From NCBI RefSeq assembly GCF_000420705.1, contig NZ_ATVL01000007.1, positions 930,001-994,000 of the forward strand: a DNA stretch of 64,000 nucleotides. Reading direction: 5' to 3'. A program made the position numbers and the translations under genes. The notes below the pieces were generated by a model. That model saw only the letters and a list, made by a program, of their open reading frames with translations. It was not told where the DNA came from and did not search any database. Source of the stretch: Hymenobacter norwichensis DSM 15439. GTDB lineage: Bacteria; Bacteroidota; Bacteroidia; Cytophagales; Hymenobacteraceae. Position 1 is the first letter of the stretch, and the number at the start of each line of letters is the position of its first letter. Below, one piece after another: positions 56,532-64,000 of the stretch.

Positions 56532-57644
56532 TTACTTCAACCGGACCAGTGTGGCGCCGTAACCGAACTTCTCTTTTCGGGAATCCTCGAAGAACTTGAT
56601 GTCCTTGTTGCGGCTTAGCAGCTTGTGGATTTCTTTGCGGAGCGTGCCGCTGCCCGAGCCGTGGATGAACACAATTTCATGCATGTTGGTGGCTAAGGCG
56701 CGGCTCAAAGCATCTTCAAACGCTTCAATTTGCAGCTTCAGGATAGCCGTGTTGCTTAGTGTTTCGGCGCCTTCGGGCTGAAGGGCTTCTAGGTGCAAGT
56801 CCACTTCGTGCGGTGGCGCCACAATGGCTTTAGCGGGCTCCGGGGCGGGGGCCACGGCGGCCGGTTTGGCGGGCGCGTTGCCACTGAGCTGGGCTTTCAG
56901 GGTTTCGGCGAGCTTGTCGGGGGCAATGGCAACTGGGGCAGCGGGCTTCTCATCCAACTGAAACAAGTAAGCATCCTGCTTGAGCACCGGGGCCTCGCGG
57001 CGGCTAGTGTAGAAGCTGCCGGCCCGGAACTGAGTGCGCTTGGTAATCAACTCATAGGCCGTGTTGCCGTTCACCTGGTGCGGCAGCAACTGCACCACCA
57101 AAGCCGGCCACTGGTCGAAATCCTTGAGGTGGAAGTGCCCCAGCGCTGCGCTAACGGCTTTCGGGCCGAGCTTGTCGGAAGTCAGGCCGCGGTACTGCTC
57201 GCGCCGCTCCTCACCGTACGTGAACAGCACATCGGTGTCGGTATTGTTGATGACATGCACCGACAGCAGCTCCGGCGACTGATGGCTGAGCGCCAGATAT
57301 AGGCCTTTGGGGGCGGGTTGGGCCACGGTGGCTTTGGGTGGGGCGGGCTGCTCGGCTTTGCTCTGGGTTGGTGCCGCACCTGGCTGCGGTACTTTGGGCT
57401 GCGCAGCTTTAGCCGATTTGGCGGCCTTTGCGGCTTTGGCTACGTCGCGCGGCGCCACGGGTCCTTGCGACGAGGTACCGAAGGCCTTCTGCTCGTCGGC
57501 GGCTATTACCACCACTTCGCGGCGCAGCACCGGAATGGTAAAATCATTGTCGATGGCCACTTCCACCAGCTCGTCGCTGAGCAGGCGGGTGATGATGCCT
57601 TGCTCACGGCCGGTTAACAGGCGTACTCTATCTCCTACATTCAT
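56532..57644 (-). CDS. DUF2027 / Smr domain protein
   Basis: A 370-residue Bacteroidota protein. Residues 1-55 form a small SH3-like domain (NVGDRVRLLTGREQGIITRL), residues ~105-270 the DUF2027 domain, and residues ~280-370 a C-terminal Smr domain (DLHLEAL, AFEDALSRALATNMHEIVFIHGSGSGTLRKEI) like that of MutS2, linked to nicking of branched DNA or to ribosome rescue. Ala/Pro/Lys-rich linkers separate the parts. The HGxGxG loop is intact. The start at 57644 (MNVGD) has a nearby alternative ATG in another frame only. Confidence 0.85.
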   Translation of the reverse strand: MNVGDRVRLLTGREQGIITRLLSDELVEVAIDNDFTIPVLRREVVVIAADEQKAFGTSSQGPVAPRDVAKAAKAAKSAKAAQPKVPQPGAAPTQSKAEQPAPPKATVAQPAPKGLYLALSHQSPELLSVHVINNTDTDVLFTYGEERREQYRGLTSDKLGPKAVSAALGHFHLKDFDQWPALVVQLLPHQVNGNTAYELITKRTQFRAGSFYTSRREAPVLKQDAYLFQLDEKPAAPVAIAPDKLAETLKAQLSGNAPAKPAAVAPAPEPAKAIVAPPHEVDLHLEALQPEGAETLSNTAILKLQIEAFEDALSRALATNMHEIVFIHGSGSGTLRKEIHKLLSRNKDIKFFEDSRKEKFGYGATLVRLK

Positions 57645-57848
57645 GAATCACAGATTTAAATAGGTGTATCGGATTACGCGGATTCCCGGGAAAGGTGGGC
57701 GCGCTTGCTTCCGACAAGGCAAAAGTCGGAAAGAAAAAGTCGGCACTGCGCCTAGGCTGGAAAATACGAGCCAAGCGTAGCTATTTGCTGTTACCTAATG
57801 TGAGCGGCCTGTACCCAGCCAGTCCACGGTGCAGCTGCCCGCCAGGCA

Positions 57849-58841
57849 TTAGTAGTACAGGCCATGCGCCACGAAGCCGCGCCGCTTGTTCCATTCCAGC
57901 GCCGGCGCCGGCAGGTGAAAGATGCTGGCCACGTAGAACACGCGGCGCAGCAACTTGCTGCGAGTTGGGATGCGGCGCAAATCCACGTCCAGAGTCAAGT
58001 AAAACTGGCGGTAGGCGTGCAGGCCGGCGGCGGCGTTGGTGGCCGGGTCGTTGAATACCATCTGCTGGGCGCCGTAGCCTACAGCCGGTTGCAGCCAGCG
58101 GGGCCAGCGCGAAGTAGCGGGAAGCCAGGCGCCCACGTCGGTGCACAGCCAGTAGGTCTGACCGTTATAGTCTTTCAGGTGCTGCTCGGCCAGGGTTTTG
58201 CCAAGTACGTTGGGCCGGCGGGCGGCATATGGCGTGGTGTGGAACGAGTATTTGGGCATAATGCGGACCTCGCCCCAAGCCAATTGCTGCCCAATTAAAC
58301 CTGCCGAGCCTAAAAAGTTGGCCGCTAAATCGGGGGCCGATGCGCCATAGGCCGGGTCCCGGCCATCGAGCAGTTCGATGGGACTTTGTAGCAGAAACCC
58401 CACGAAGCCGCCGTACCAGATGGCGCGCCGGTTGGGTACGCCGGCCCAACGTAGCATGTCCACGGCGCCGCGGCTCTGGTGAAACGCCCCCCAGAAGTGG
58501 CCGGCCTTGTCCATCTGCTTCCACTCCGGCAAATCATTGAACCAGTGTAGCTTGGTTTTCTCGCCAGTGTACCAGGCCTCGCTCAGCGCGTACATGAGGC
58601 CGGTGTACGTTACGGCTAGGCCCCCCGCCAGCAGCGGCAGCCGGCGGTTTAGGCGGGTGGCGGCAGTATCAGGCGCAGAGCTTGGAGCGGCAACTGGTGC
58701 TACCATTGTGGCCGCCGAGTCGGGAGTGGGCGACTGGGCCAGTAGGTGCAGCGGCAGGCAGCTACTTGCCAGCAGCAGCCCCAGCCGCCGGCGCAACGGC
58801 AGCAGACTAGGGGAGAGGCGCAAAGCGGACAGGAACTGCAC
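57849..58841 (-). CDS. DUF2279 family protein, probable periplasmic/outer-membrane
   Basis: A 330-residue protein. The N-terminal signal-like stretch (residues ~16-36) may act as a cleaved signal peptide (LLAQ-SPTP). A membrane-like helix follows near residue 70. The DUF2279 (YfiM-like) core is clear: LPEWKQMDKAGHFWGAFHQSR, then IELLDGRDPAYGASAPDLAANFLGS. The start is a GTG at 58841 with a -7 box 30 bp upstream, which excludes longer readings. It is divergent from the amylase gene. The 204 bp after the Smr gene's start holds only a single run of ATCGGATTACGCGGATT words (57663-57686). Confidence 0.75.
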   Translation of the reverse strand: MQFLSALRLSPSLLPLRRRLGLLLASSCLPLHLLAQSPTPDSAATMVAPVAAPSSAPDTAATRLNRRLPLLAGGLAVTYTGLMYALSEAWYTGEKTKLHWFNDLPEWKQMDKAGHFWGAFHQSRGAVDMLRWAGVPNRRAIWYGGFVGFLLQSPIELLDGRDPAYGASAPDLAANFLGSAGLIGQQLAWGEVRIMPKYSFHTTPYAARRPNVLGKTLAEQHLKDYNGQTYWLCTDVGAWLPATSRWPRWLQPAVGYGAQQMVFNDPATNAAAGLHAYRQFYLTLDVDLRRIPTRSKLLRRVFYVASIFHLPAPALEWNKRRGFVAHGLYY

Positions 58842-58869
58842 AGAACACAGGTGAATTGAAAGAGGCCAA

Positions 58870-58877
58870 CAAAGCTA
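58870..58877 (-). promoter_or_regulatory. -7 promoter box for the DUF2279 gene
   Basis: The minus strand reads TAGCTTTG, an exact TAnnTTTG match, with a leader of about 25 nt to the GTG at 58841. It lies in the divergent spacer shared with the amylase gene. Confidence 0.45.
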
Positions 58878-58923
58878 CAAACAAAAGCACCGGTCAGCAG
58901 GCCAGCAAAAAGGGCAGTTTGAG

Positions 58924-58931
58924 TACCTTTG
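58924..58931 (+). promoter_or_regulatory. -7 promoter box for the amylase gene
   Basis: TACCTTTG is an exact TAnnTTTG match, 71 bp before ATG 59003. It rejects the longer frame that begins at 58856. Confidence 0.5.
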
Positions 58932-59002
58932 CTAGCTTTTACTGCATTTTTCTGCGGCTGCGTCACCATCCAGCCTTTCCCTACTTCCCACTCACCTTTT
59001 TC

Positions 59003-61837
59003 ATGAAAGCACTTCGACTTTTAGGTAGCCTTTGGCTATTACTGCTCAGCCCGTGGCTAGCCCAAGCTCAGGTAGTTACCGCTCAACCTACTTTTTTTCA
59101 GGATACTACTCCTGTCACGCTCACCTTCGATGCCAGCCAGGGCAACGCCGCGCTGGCTAATTTCACGGGCCCGGTGTACGTTTGGACCGGCGTTATTACC
59201 AACCTGAGCACCTCGCCTTCCGACTGGAAGTACGTGAAGAGCCCGTCGTTCGGCACCGCCGACCCGGCCGCCCAACTGACGCGTGACGCTACCAATCCCA
59301 ATCTCTACCGCATCACGTTCACGCCGCGGACGTTTTATGGCGTGCCAGCCGCCGAGCAGGTGTTGAAGCTGGCCATGATTTTCAAGAATGCCGATGGCAG
59401 CATCGTCGGCCGTGGCCCCAACGGCAGCGACATTTTCGTGGACGTGTTTCAGGGTGGCCTAGGGGCTCGTATCATAACGCCGGCCGTTAGCGGTACGGCG
59501 CAGGTAGTGGCGCCGGGTACTACGGTGAACGTAACCGGCGAGGCTTCAACGGGCGCGCAGCTGACGTTCCGGCTTAATGGCACGCAGGTGGCGCAGCAGG
59601 CTTCGGCTACTACGCTTAGCGCCCCGGTTACGGTAAACCAGGCCGGCCGCAACGTCGTGCGCTTTACGGCCGTGAGCGGCACAACCACCGTGTCAGATTC
59701 CCTGATTTTGCTGGTGCGGCCCACGGTGAATGTGGCCGCGCTGCCCGCTGGCGCTAAGAAGGACGGCATTACCTACCTGAACGGCGGTACATCGGTTATT
59801 CTCAGCCTCACGGCGCCCAACAAGCAGTTTGTGTACGTGCTCGGCGAGTTCAACAACTGGCAGCAAACCAGTGCCGGCTTCATGAACCGCACTGCTGACA
59901 CTGACGCCGCCAACGGCCGCTGGTGGGTGCAAATCAACGGCCTGACGCCCGGCCAGGAATACGCCTATCAATACGAAATTGATGGTGCTTTGCGCGTAGC
60001 CGACCCCTACTGCGAGAAAGTGCTGGACCCTGGTAACGACCAATTCATTCCGGCCGTCACCTACCCCAACTTGCGCGCGTACCCCACTGGCACCATCGGT
60101 ATTGTGTCGGTGCTGCAAACCAACCAAACGCCCTACCAGTGGCAGGTGACCAACTTCCAGAAGCCGGCTCGCACCGATTTGGTGGTGTACGAGCTGCACC
60201 TGCGCGACTTTGTTGCCCGCCACGACTACCAGACTCTGCGCGATACGCTGGGCTATTTGCAGCGCCTAGGCGTGAACTGCATCGAGCTGATGCCAGTAAA
60301 CGAGTTTGAGGGCAACGACTCCTGGGGCTACAACCCCTCGTTCTATTTCGCCCCCGATAAGTATTACGGCACCAAAGACGCCCTGAAAAGCTTCATCGAC
60401 GAAGCCCACCGCCGCGGCATGGCCGTGGTGCTCGACATGGTGCTCAACCACAGCTGCGGCCAGAGCCCGATGGTGCAGATGTACTTCGACAACGGCAACC
60501 CCTCCACCACGTCGCCGTGGTTCAACCGCACCGCCACGCACCCCTTCAACGTTTGCTACGACTTCAACCACGAAAGCCCGTTCACTAAGTATTTCAGCAA
60601 GCAGGTGATGTCGTTCTGGTTGCAGGAGTACCGCATCGACGGCTACCGTTTCGACTTGAGCAAGGGGTTCACCCAGTTTAATTCCGGTTCCAACGAACCC
60701 CTAATGGCCGCCTACGACCAGTCGCGCATCAATATCTGGCTGGACTACTACAACCACCTGGTTTCCGTCAGCCCAACGCTGTACCCAATTCTGGAGCACT
60801 TCGCTGACAATAGTGAGGAAACCGTGCTGGCCAACGCCGGCCTGATGCTATGGGGCAACCTGAACGGGGCTTACAACGAAGCTTCTATGGGCTACAACGC
60901 CAACTCCAACTTCAGCGGGGGCTACTTTGGGGCCCGCAACTGGCAGTCGCCGCACTTGGTTACGTACATGGAAAGCCACGATGAAGAGCGGACGATGTAC
61001 AAGAACCTCACCTTTGGTAACCAGGCCCCGCCCACAGCCCCAGCCTACGATGTACGCAACCCGACCACGGCCCTGGCCCGGCAGGAAGCGGCGGCGGCCT
61101 TCTTCTTCACGGTTCCCGGCCCGAAAATGGTGTGGCAGTTCGGGGAAGTTGGCTATGATGTGGACATCAACTTTAATGGCCGGACCGGCCAGAAGCCCAT
61201 TCGCTGGAACTACTACCAGGAAGCCAACCGCCGCAAGCTGTTCAACGTGTACCGTGAGTTGATTGCGCTGCGCAAAACCCAGCCGGTGTTCAAAACGGGT
61301 ACTTTCACGCAGCAAGTGGGCGGCGCCACCAAGTCCATTCACCTCACCGACCCGAATTTGAGCGTGACGGTCATCGGCAACTTCGACGTAGTGGCTCAGC
61401 CCATCAACCCCGAGTTCCAGCGCACTGGTAAATGGTACAACTACCTCACCGGCGACAGTATCACGGTGGCTAATGCTACGGCTCCGATTACGTTGCAGCC
61501 CGGCCAGTATGCCGTGTACACCTCGCGCCTCATCAGAAAAAGCACCGTGCTGAGCAATAAGCCTCGCGCCACCGATGCCCTGCGCCTCACGGCCGCGCCC
61601 AACCCAACCAGCAGCAGCGCCTTGCTCCGTTACGAGCTAACCGCGCCGGCCGCCGTTACGGTGACGGTGCAGAACTTGCTGGGCAGCACGCTGCGCACCA
61701 TCCAAGTGGGTACGCGCCAGGTCAGCGGCCAGCACGAGCTAAACCTGCCCGTCCGGGACCTGGCCAACGGGGTGTACCTAGTGCGCCTAAGCACTGGGCA
61801 ACTCACCCAAACCACCCGATTGGTAGTGCAGCACTAA
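59003..61837 (+). CDS. Secreted alpha-amylase family glycoside hydrolase with T9SS sorting domain
   Basis: A GH13-type enzyme for alpha-glucans, 944 residues. Signal peptide 1-23 (cleavage near AQA-QV); N-terminal beta domains (one like CBM48, with YVLGEFNNWQQ); a TIM barrel with VVLDMVLNH, nucleophile Asp551 in GYRFDLSKG, acid/base Glu598 in ILEHFAD and Asp660 in MESHDEER; a C-terminal beta domain; and a type IX sorting domain (residues ~865-944: APNPTSSSALLRYEL, NGVYLVRLSTG). It should be exported by T9SS and fixed to the surface or released. The adjacent kinase and Sus genes fit a glucan-use locus. Confidence 0.93.
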   Translation: MKALRLLGSLWLLLLSPWLAQAQVVTAQPTFFQDTTPVTLTFDASQGNAALANFTGPVYVWTGVITNLSTSPSDWKYVKSPSFGTADPAAQLTRDATNPNLYRITFTPRTFYGVPAAEQVLKLAMIFKNADGSIVGRGPNGSDIFVDVFQGGLGARIITPAVSGTAQVVAPGTTVNVTGEASTGAQLTFRLNGTQVAQQASATTLSAPVTVNQAGRNVVRFTAVSGTTTVSDSLILLVRPTVNVAALPAGAKKDGITYLNGGTSVILSLTAPNKQFVYVLGEFNNWQQTSAGFMNRTADTDAANGRWWVQINGLTPGQEYAYQYEIDGALRVADPYCEKVLDPGNDQFIPAVTYPNLRAYPTGTIGIVSVLQTNQTPYQWQVTNFQKPARTDLVVYELHLRDFVARHDYQTLRDTLGYLQRLGVNCIELMPVNEFEGNDSWGYNPSFYFAPDKYYGTKDALKSFIDEAHRRGMAVVLDMVLNHSCGQSPMVQMYFDNGNPSTTSPWFNRTATHPFNVCYDFNHESPFTKYFSKQVMSFWLQEYRIDGYRFDLSKGFTQFNSGSNEPLMAAYDQSRINIWLDYYNHLVSVSPTLYPILEHFADNSEETVLANAGLMLWGNLNGAYNEASMGYNANSNFSGGYFGARNWQSPHLVTYMESHDEERTMYKNLTFGNQAPPTAPAYDVRNPTTALARQEAAAAFFFTVPGPKMVWQFGEVGYDVDINFNGRTGQKPIRWNYYQEANRRKLFNVYRELIALRKTQPVFKTGTFTQQVGGATKSIHLTDPNLSVTVIGNFDVVAQPINPEFQRTGKWYNYLTGDSITVANATAPITLQPGQYAVYTSRLIRKSTVLSNKPRATDALRLTAAPNPTSSSALLRYELTAPAAVTVTVQNLLGSTLRTIQVGTRQVSGQHELNLPVRDLANGVYLVRLSTGQLTQTTRLVVQH

Positions 61838-61880
61838 TTTTTAGTGCCTGGAAGGTAGTGTTTAGAAAAGCCCGACAGGG

Positions 61881-61930
61881 GATCAAAAAAGAAGGCCGAT
61901 TCCATCAGGAATCGGCCTTCTTTTTTGATC
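61881..61930. terminator. Strong bidirectional terminator
   Basis: A perfect 23 bp stem (61881-61903, partner 61908-61930; GC core AAGGCCGATTCC) with a four-base loop and T runs on both sides. It separates the convergent amylase and BadF-type kinase genes. Confidence 0.92.
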
Positions 61931-61955
61931 CTGGAATTAGAATGCCGAGTACATT

Positions 61956-62807
61956 CTAAGCACTAAGCTTGCTCTCGTGGTAGGATACCAAGTCGTCGAT
62001 GGGTGAACGGATGATTTTGCCGACTTCCATGCCGTGGTTGCGAGCGGCTTGCGCCAGCGCGTCGCGGAAGTTGTAGCCCACCGAGCCGATGCAGTTGAAA
62101 GTGTACTGCTGGTAGTCGGGGTAATGCACGACCAGGTTGTCGAAGAAGGTTTCGAAGCCTTGGAGTACGATTTCGCGGCAGTAGCTGATGTTGTTGTGGT
62201 CGTAGGCGAACTTGGCGAAGCTGGCCAGAAAGCGGTTCGGCAGCGGCTGGTTGTAGAGCCGGTCGATTACATCTTCGCGGGTGAGGTTGAACTCCTGCTT
62301 GAAGGTTTCCTGCAACCCATCGGGCAGCAACCCGCGCAAATAGTCACGCAATAGGCGCTTGCCGATAAATGAACCCGAGCCCTCGTCACCCAGGAAGTAG
62401 CCCAGCGAATCAACGTTGTAGGTGATTTTCTCGCCGTCGTAGAGGCAGGAGTTGGTACCCGTGCCGAGAATAGCCGCAAAGCCGGGCTTGTCGCCGAGTA
62501 GGGCGTGGGCCGCTGCCAGCAGGTCTTCGGCCACCTGCGCTTTGCAGTTCGGAAACACCTGCCGCATGGCCGCCGCTACCCGCTCGGCCTTCTCGGCATT
62601 CGACACACCCGCGCCGTAGTAGTACACCTGGGTCACGTCCGCCCGCGGGAGCGTGTCGGGTAGGTTTTTATCGAGCGACGCCGCAATGGTTTCGGTGCCT
62701 ACAAAGTCGGGGTTGTAGCCCTCAGTATTGAAAAACACCCGGTTGCCGGTGCCATCAAGTTGACACCAGTTGGTTTTGGTCGAGCCGCCGTCGGCAATTA
62801 GAATCAT
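61956..62807 (-). CDS. BadF/BadG-type ATPase, N-acetylglucosamine kinase-like
   Basis: A 283-residue ASKHA-fold sugar kinase. The phosphate 1 loop is ADGGSTKTNWCQLD (~5-18), phosphate 2 is AILGTGTNSCLYDG (~113-126) and the adenosine region is CIGSVGYNFRDAL (~243). The sequence resembles eukaryotic-type GlcNAc kinases of the BadF/BadG/BcrA family. It probably phosphorylates an imported amino sugar or glucose. It lies downstream of the SusE gene on the same strand, behind a terminator and with its own promoter box. Confidence 0.82.
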   Translation of the reverse strand: MILIADGGSTKTNWCQLDGTGNRVFFNTEGYNPDFVGTETIAASLDKNLPDTLPRADVTQVYYYGAGVSNAEKAERVAAAMRQVFPNCKAQVAEDLLAAAHALLGDKPGFAAILGTGTNSCLYDGEKITYNVDSLGYFLGDEGSGSFIGKRLLRDYLRGLLPDGLQETFKQEFNLTREDVIDRLYNQPLPNRFLASFAKFAYDHNNISYCREIVLQGFETFFDNLVVHYPDYQQYTFNCIGSVGYNFRDALAQAARNHGMEVGKIIRSPIDDLVSYHESKLSA

Positions 62808-62856
62808 GAGCGTGGGAAGAAAAGATGAAAGACTAGGGGTAGTACGAGCAAGCCGC

Positions 62857-62864
62857 CAAAGCTA
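62857..62864 (-). promoter_or_regulatory. -7 promoter box for the kinase gene
   Basis: The minus strand reads TAGCTTTG, an exact TAnnTTTG match, 49 bp before the kinase ATG and after the SusE terminator. Confidence 0.45.
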
Positions 62865-62935
62865 CTGTGCGAAAGTACAGGATGTGCGCGCTTTCACAAC
62901 TGTTAGTGCCAAGCGTGGCATTATGCCCGGACAAC

Positions 62936-62966
62936 AAAAAGGCCACTGATGAGCAGTGGCCTTTTT
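62936..62966 (-). terminator. Terminator after the SusE-like gene
   Basis: A perfect 13 bp stem (AAAAAGGCCACTG at 62936-62948, partner 62954-62966) with a T run on the minus strand, 28 bp after the SusE stop. Confidence 0.88.
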
Positions 62967-62993
62967 ATTAACAGAAGTAAGCTTAACCCAGAC

Positions 62994-63776
62994 CTACTGG
63001 GTTAAGGTATACGTCATAGTATTCAGGTTGAAAATAATAGTGTAAGTGCCAGCTGTCGGAACCGTGATGTTCGTGCCGCCTAGCAGAAGGGGGCCAGTGC
63101 CGTTAGCATTTCGCGTACCGCCACCATAGTCCACTGTCCAAGCTCTGTTTTGCCGAAATTTGAAATCACCAGCTTTCAAAGCACGAGTCAGCGTGTAGGC
63201 CTGCAAGTCACAGTCGTACGTCATTTGTATGTCGGTATTCCAGTCCACACCCGCCGGGCCGATGATAGTCCAGATACCGTCAGCTACAGGAGCTTTGCAC
63301 TCGAAAGCCGTGGCTACGAGCGGAACCGCCGAAGTATAGAGCGGATTGTTGGCCGCGTACGGGAGTATGGAGCGCAGACGCATTTCAACCGGAGTAGCTA
63401 TGCCGGGCGTGAGACCTAGGCTAATCAGGGCGTTATTCAGCTGGCCATACGTAACTATTGTATTGGGGCCGGCGCCGGCTTCGAGGGTAACGGGGGCAGC
63501 AAAATTATTGCCCTGCTTGTCGAGTTGTAGCGTGTACGTAACGGCCGGGGCGTAGGCGTGCTCGGTATTCTTCCAATCGAAGCTGATAGGCGCCCAGGTG
63601 TAAGTAACAGCTGGGGTTGTGCTACGGCCCTGTACCAATACGATTGTAGAAGTAGAAGCCGTGAGAGTAGGAGACGAAGTTGGAGTGAGCGTAGCCTTAG
63701 TTTCGTCTTTTTCGCAGGCCGAAAACACGAACAACAAGGCGCATAGCCCCACTACTTGAGAAAACCAGTTTTTCAT
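62994..63776 (-). CDS. SusE/SusF-type outer-membrane lipoprotein
   Basis: A 260-residue starch-binding-type lipoprotein. The signal ends in the lipobox VFSAC (Cys21). An Ig-like SusE N-terminal domain (~30-155: STIVLVQGRSTTPAVTYTW) is followed by one SusF/SusE C-terminal domain (~165-260: GIWTIIGPAGVDWNTDIQMT, ALKAGDFKFRQNRAWTVDYGG). It sits on the cell surface and holds glucan near the SusCD importer. Met at 63776 is chosen for the lipoprotein signal over the upstream 63824 start. It follows a SusD gene in the same direction. Confidence 0.88.
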   Translation of the reverse strand: MKNWFSQVVGLCALLFVFSACEKDETKATLTPTSSPTLTASTSTIVLVQGRSTTPAVTYTWAPISFDWKNTEHAYAPAVTYTLQLDKQGNNFAAPVTLEAGAGPNTIVTYGQLNNALISLGLTPGIATPVEMRLRSILPYAANNPLYTSAVPLVATAFECKAPVADGIWTIIGPAGVDWNTDIQMTYDCDLQAYTLTRALKAGDFKFRQNRAWTVDYGGGTRNANGTGPLLLGGTNITVPTAGTYTIIFNLNTMTYTLTQ

Positions 63777-63807
63777 GTGGGAAGTGAATTGAAGTGTGAA
63801 GCATAAC

Positions 63808-63835
63808 GGGCCGGCCTCGGTCAAAAGACCGGCCC
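63808..63835 (-). other. Hairpin between susD and susE
   Basis: GGGCCGG (63808-63814) pairs with CCGGCCC (63829-63835), and an inner GGTC / GACC stem encloses AAAA. It could tune expression of SusE relative to SusD on a shared message. Confidence 0.4.
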
Positions 63836-63847
63836 TTGAAGCAAAAA

Positions 63848-64000
63848 CTATCTGTAACCTTCGTTCTGAACAAGGTTTGAGTTAACCGACAGGTCGGAGG
63901 CCGGCAGTGGGTATAGTACCCGATAGGCCTCTACGCCCCGTCCGTTCTGTACGCCACCCTTCCAAGGCCACAAGTAAGTGCCCTCCACAAAGCGGTTGTA
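63848..64000 (-). CDS. SusD/RagB-type nutrient-binding lipoprotein (C-terminal end only)
   Basis: The last 50 codons of a gene that continues past the window's right edge. The reading frame on the minus strand encodes FVEGTYLWPWKGGVQNGRGV, then YRVLYPLPASDLSVNSNLVQ and a final NEGYR. The RVLYPLPASDLSVNSNLVQNEGY pattern is the standard SusD/RagB C-terminus. SusD caps the SusC channel and binds the glycan. It ends 71 bp upstream of the SusE start. By family knowledge SusC should lie further upstream, outside the window. Confidence 0.88.
   Translation of the reverse strand, partial: YNRFVEGTYLWPWKGGVQNGRGVEAYRVLYPLPASDLSVNSNLVQNEGYR

Noticed and set aside
57641-57690. Another word-repeat palindrome upstream of the Smr/DUF2027 gene
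   Set aside because: AATCACAGATTT and ATCGGATTACGCGGATT words resemble the arm at 26659, but no second arm is found within 200 bp, so only a possible remnant is present.

Overview
The window looks like a chromosomal segment of a Bacteroidota bacterium of the Hymenobacter / Cytophagales type. It is GC-rich. It carries a fused E1 alpha/beta 2-oxo acid dehydrogenase, a fused LpxC/FabZ, the type IX secretion regulator PorX, a protein with a type IX C-terminal sorting domain, SusD/SusE-type lipoproteins and several Bacteroidota-only DUF families. Many genes are preceded by the Bacteroidota -7 promoter word TAnnTTTG. Taxonomy is inferred from gene content only. I saw no tRNA, rRNA, CRISPR array, insertion sequence or prophage.

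Layout. 1-7.7 kb: E1 dehydrogenase (5' truncated), a lipoprotein, a LuxE-like acyl-protein synthetase, a DUF421 membrane protein, a sigma-54-type response regulator without a DNA-binding domain, and a secreted sugar dehydrogenase paired with a cytochrome c. 7.8-15 kb: RNase P RNA, RNase HI, MarC, a class V aminotransferase, AroQ, XerD and a DUF6044 membrane protein. 15-24.5 kb: FtsK, a LolA-like carrier, DUF2851, a membrane protein, a NeuD-like acyltransferase, TrhO and a nucleoside phosphorylase. 24.6-39 kb: LuxC-like reductase, ferredoxin, a PP-loop amidotransferase beside a nitrilase-family amidase, ValS, oligopeptidase B, a TonB-linked receptor and an XRE regulator. 39-50 kb: E2 acyltransferase, CinA, two tandem DUF4197 proteins and the lipid A block (HD protein, lpxD, lpxC/fabZ, lpxA, ABC ATPase). 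50-64 kb: porX, an orphan TonB plug protein, an M1-family peptidase, a broken alpha/beta hydrolase, a phosphoesterase, a Smr/DUF2027 protein, DUF2279, a T9SS-tagged alpha-amylase, a BadF-type kinase, SusE and the tail of SusD.

Genes that work together. E1 (start of window) and E2 (39-40.6 kb) probably serve one 2-oxo acid dehydrogenase complex. lpxD, lpxC/fabZ and lpxA cover the early lipid A steps. PorX controls type IX secretion, and the alpha-amylase carries the secretion tag of that route. The amylase, kinase, SusE and SusD form the edge of an alpha-glucan utilisation locus that runs off the right end.

The most unusual signal is not a gene. About fifteen intergenic spacers hold long inverted repeats whose arms are short 'words' repeated imperfectly in tandem (such as GTGAAATG-GTGAG, TTAGCTG-TTAGCTG or TAAAAAT-TAAAAAT). 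Each copy uses its own vocabulary but the architecture is the same. They sit against stop codons, sometimes supply the stop codon, and in two genes a similar word run occurs inside a coding linker. Four copies share a degenerate core near CCGCGCAAATGGCGCAAGT, and three others form a second family. I know of no named element that fits all of these, and I treat them as the main candidate for something undescribed.
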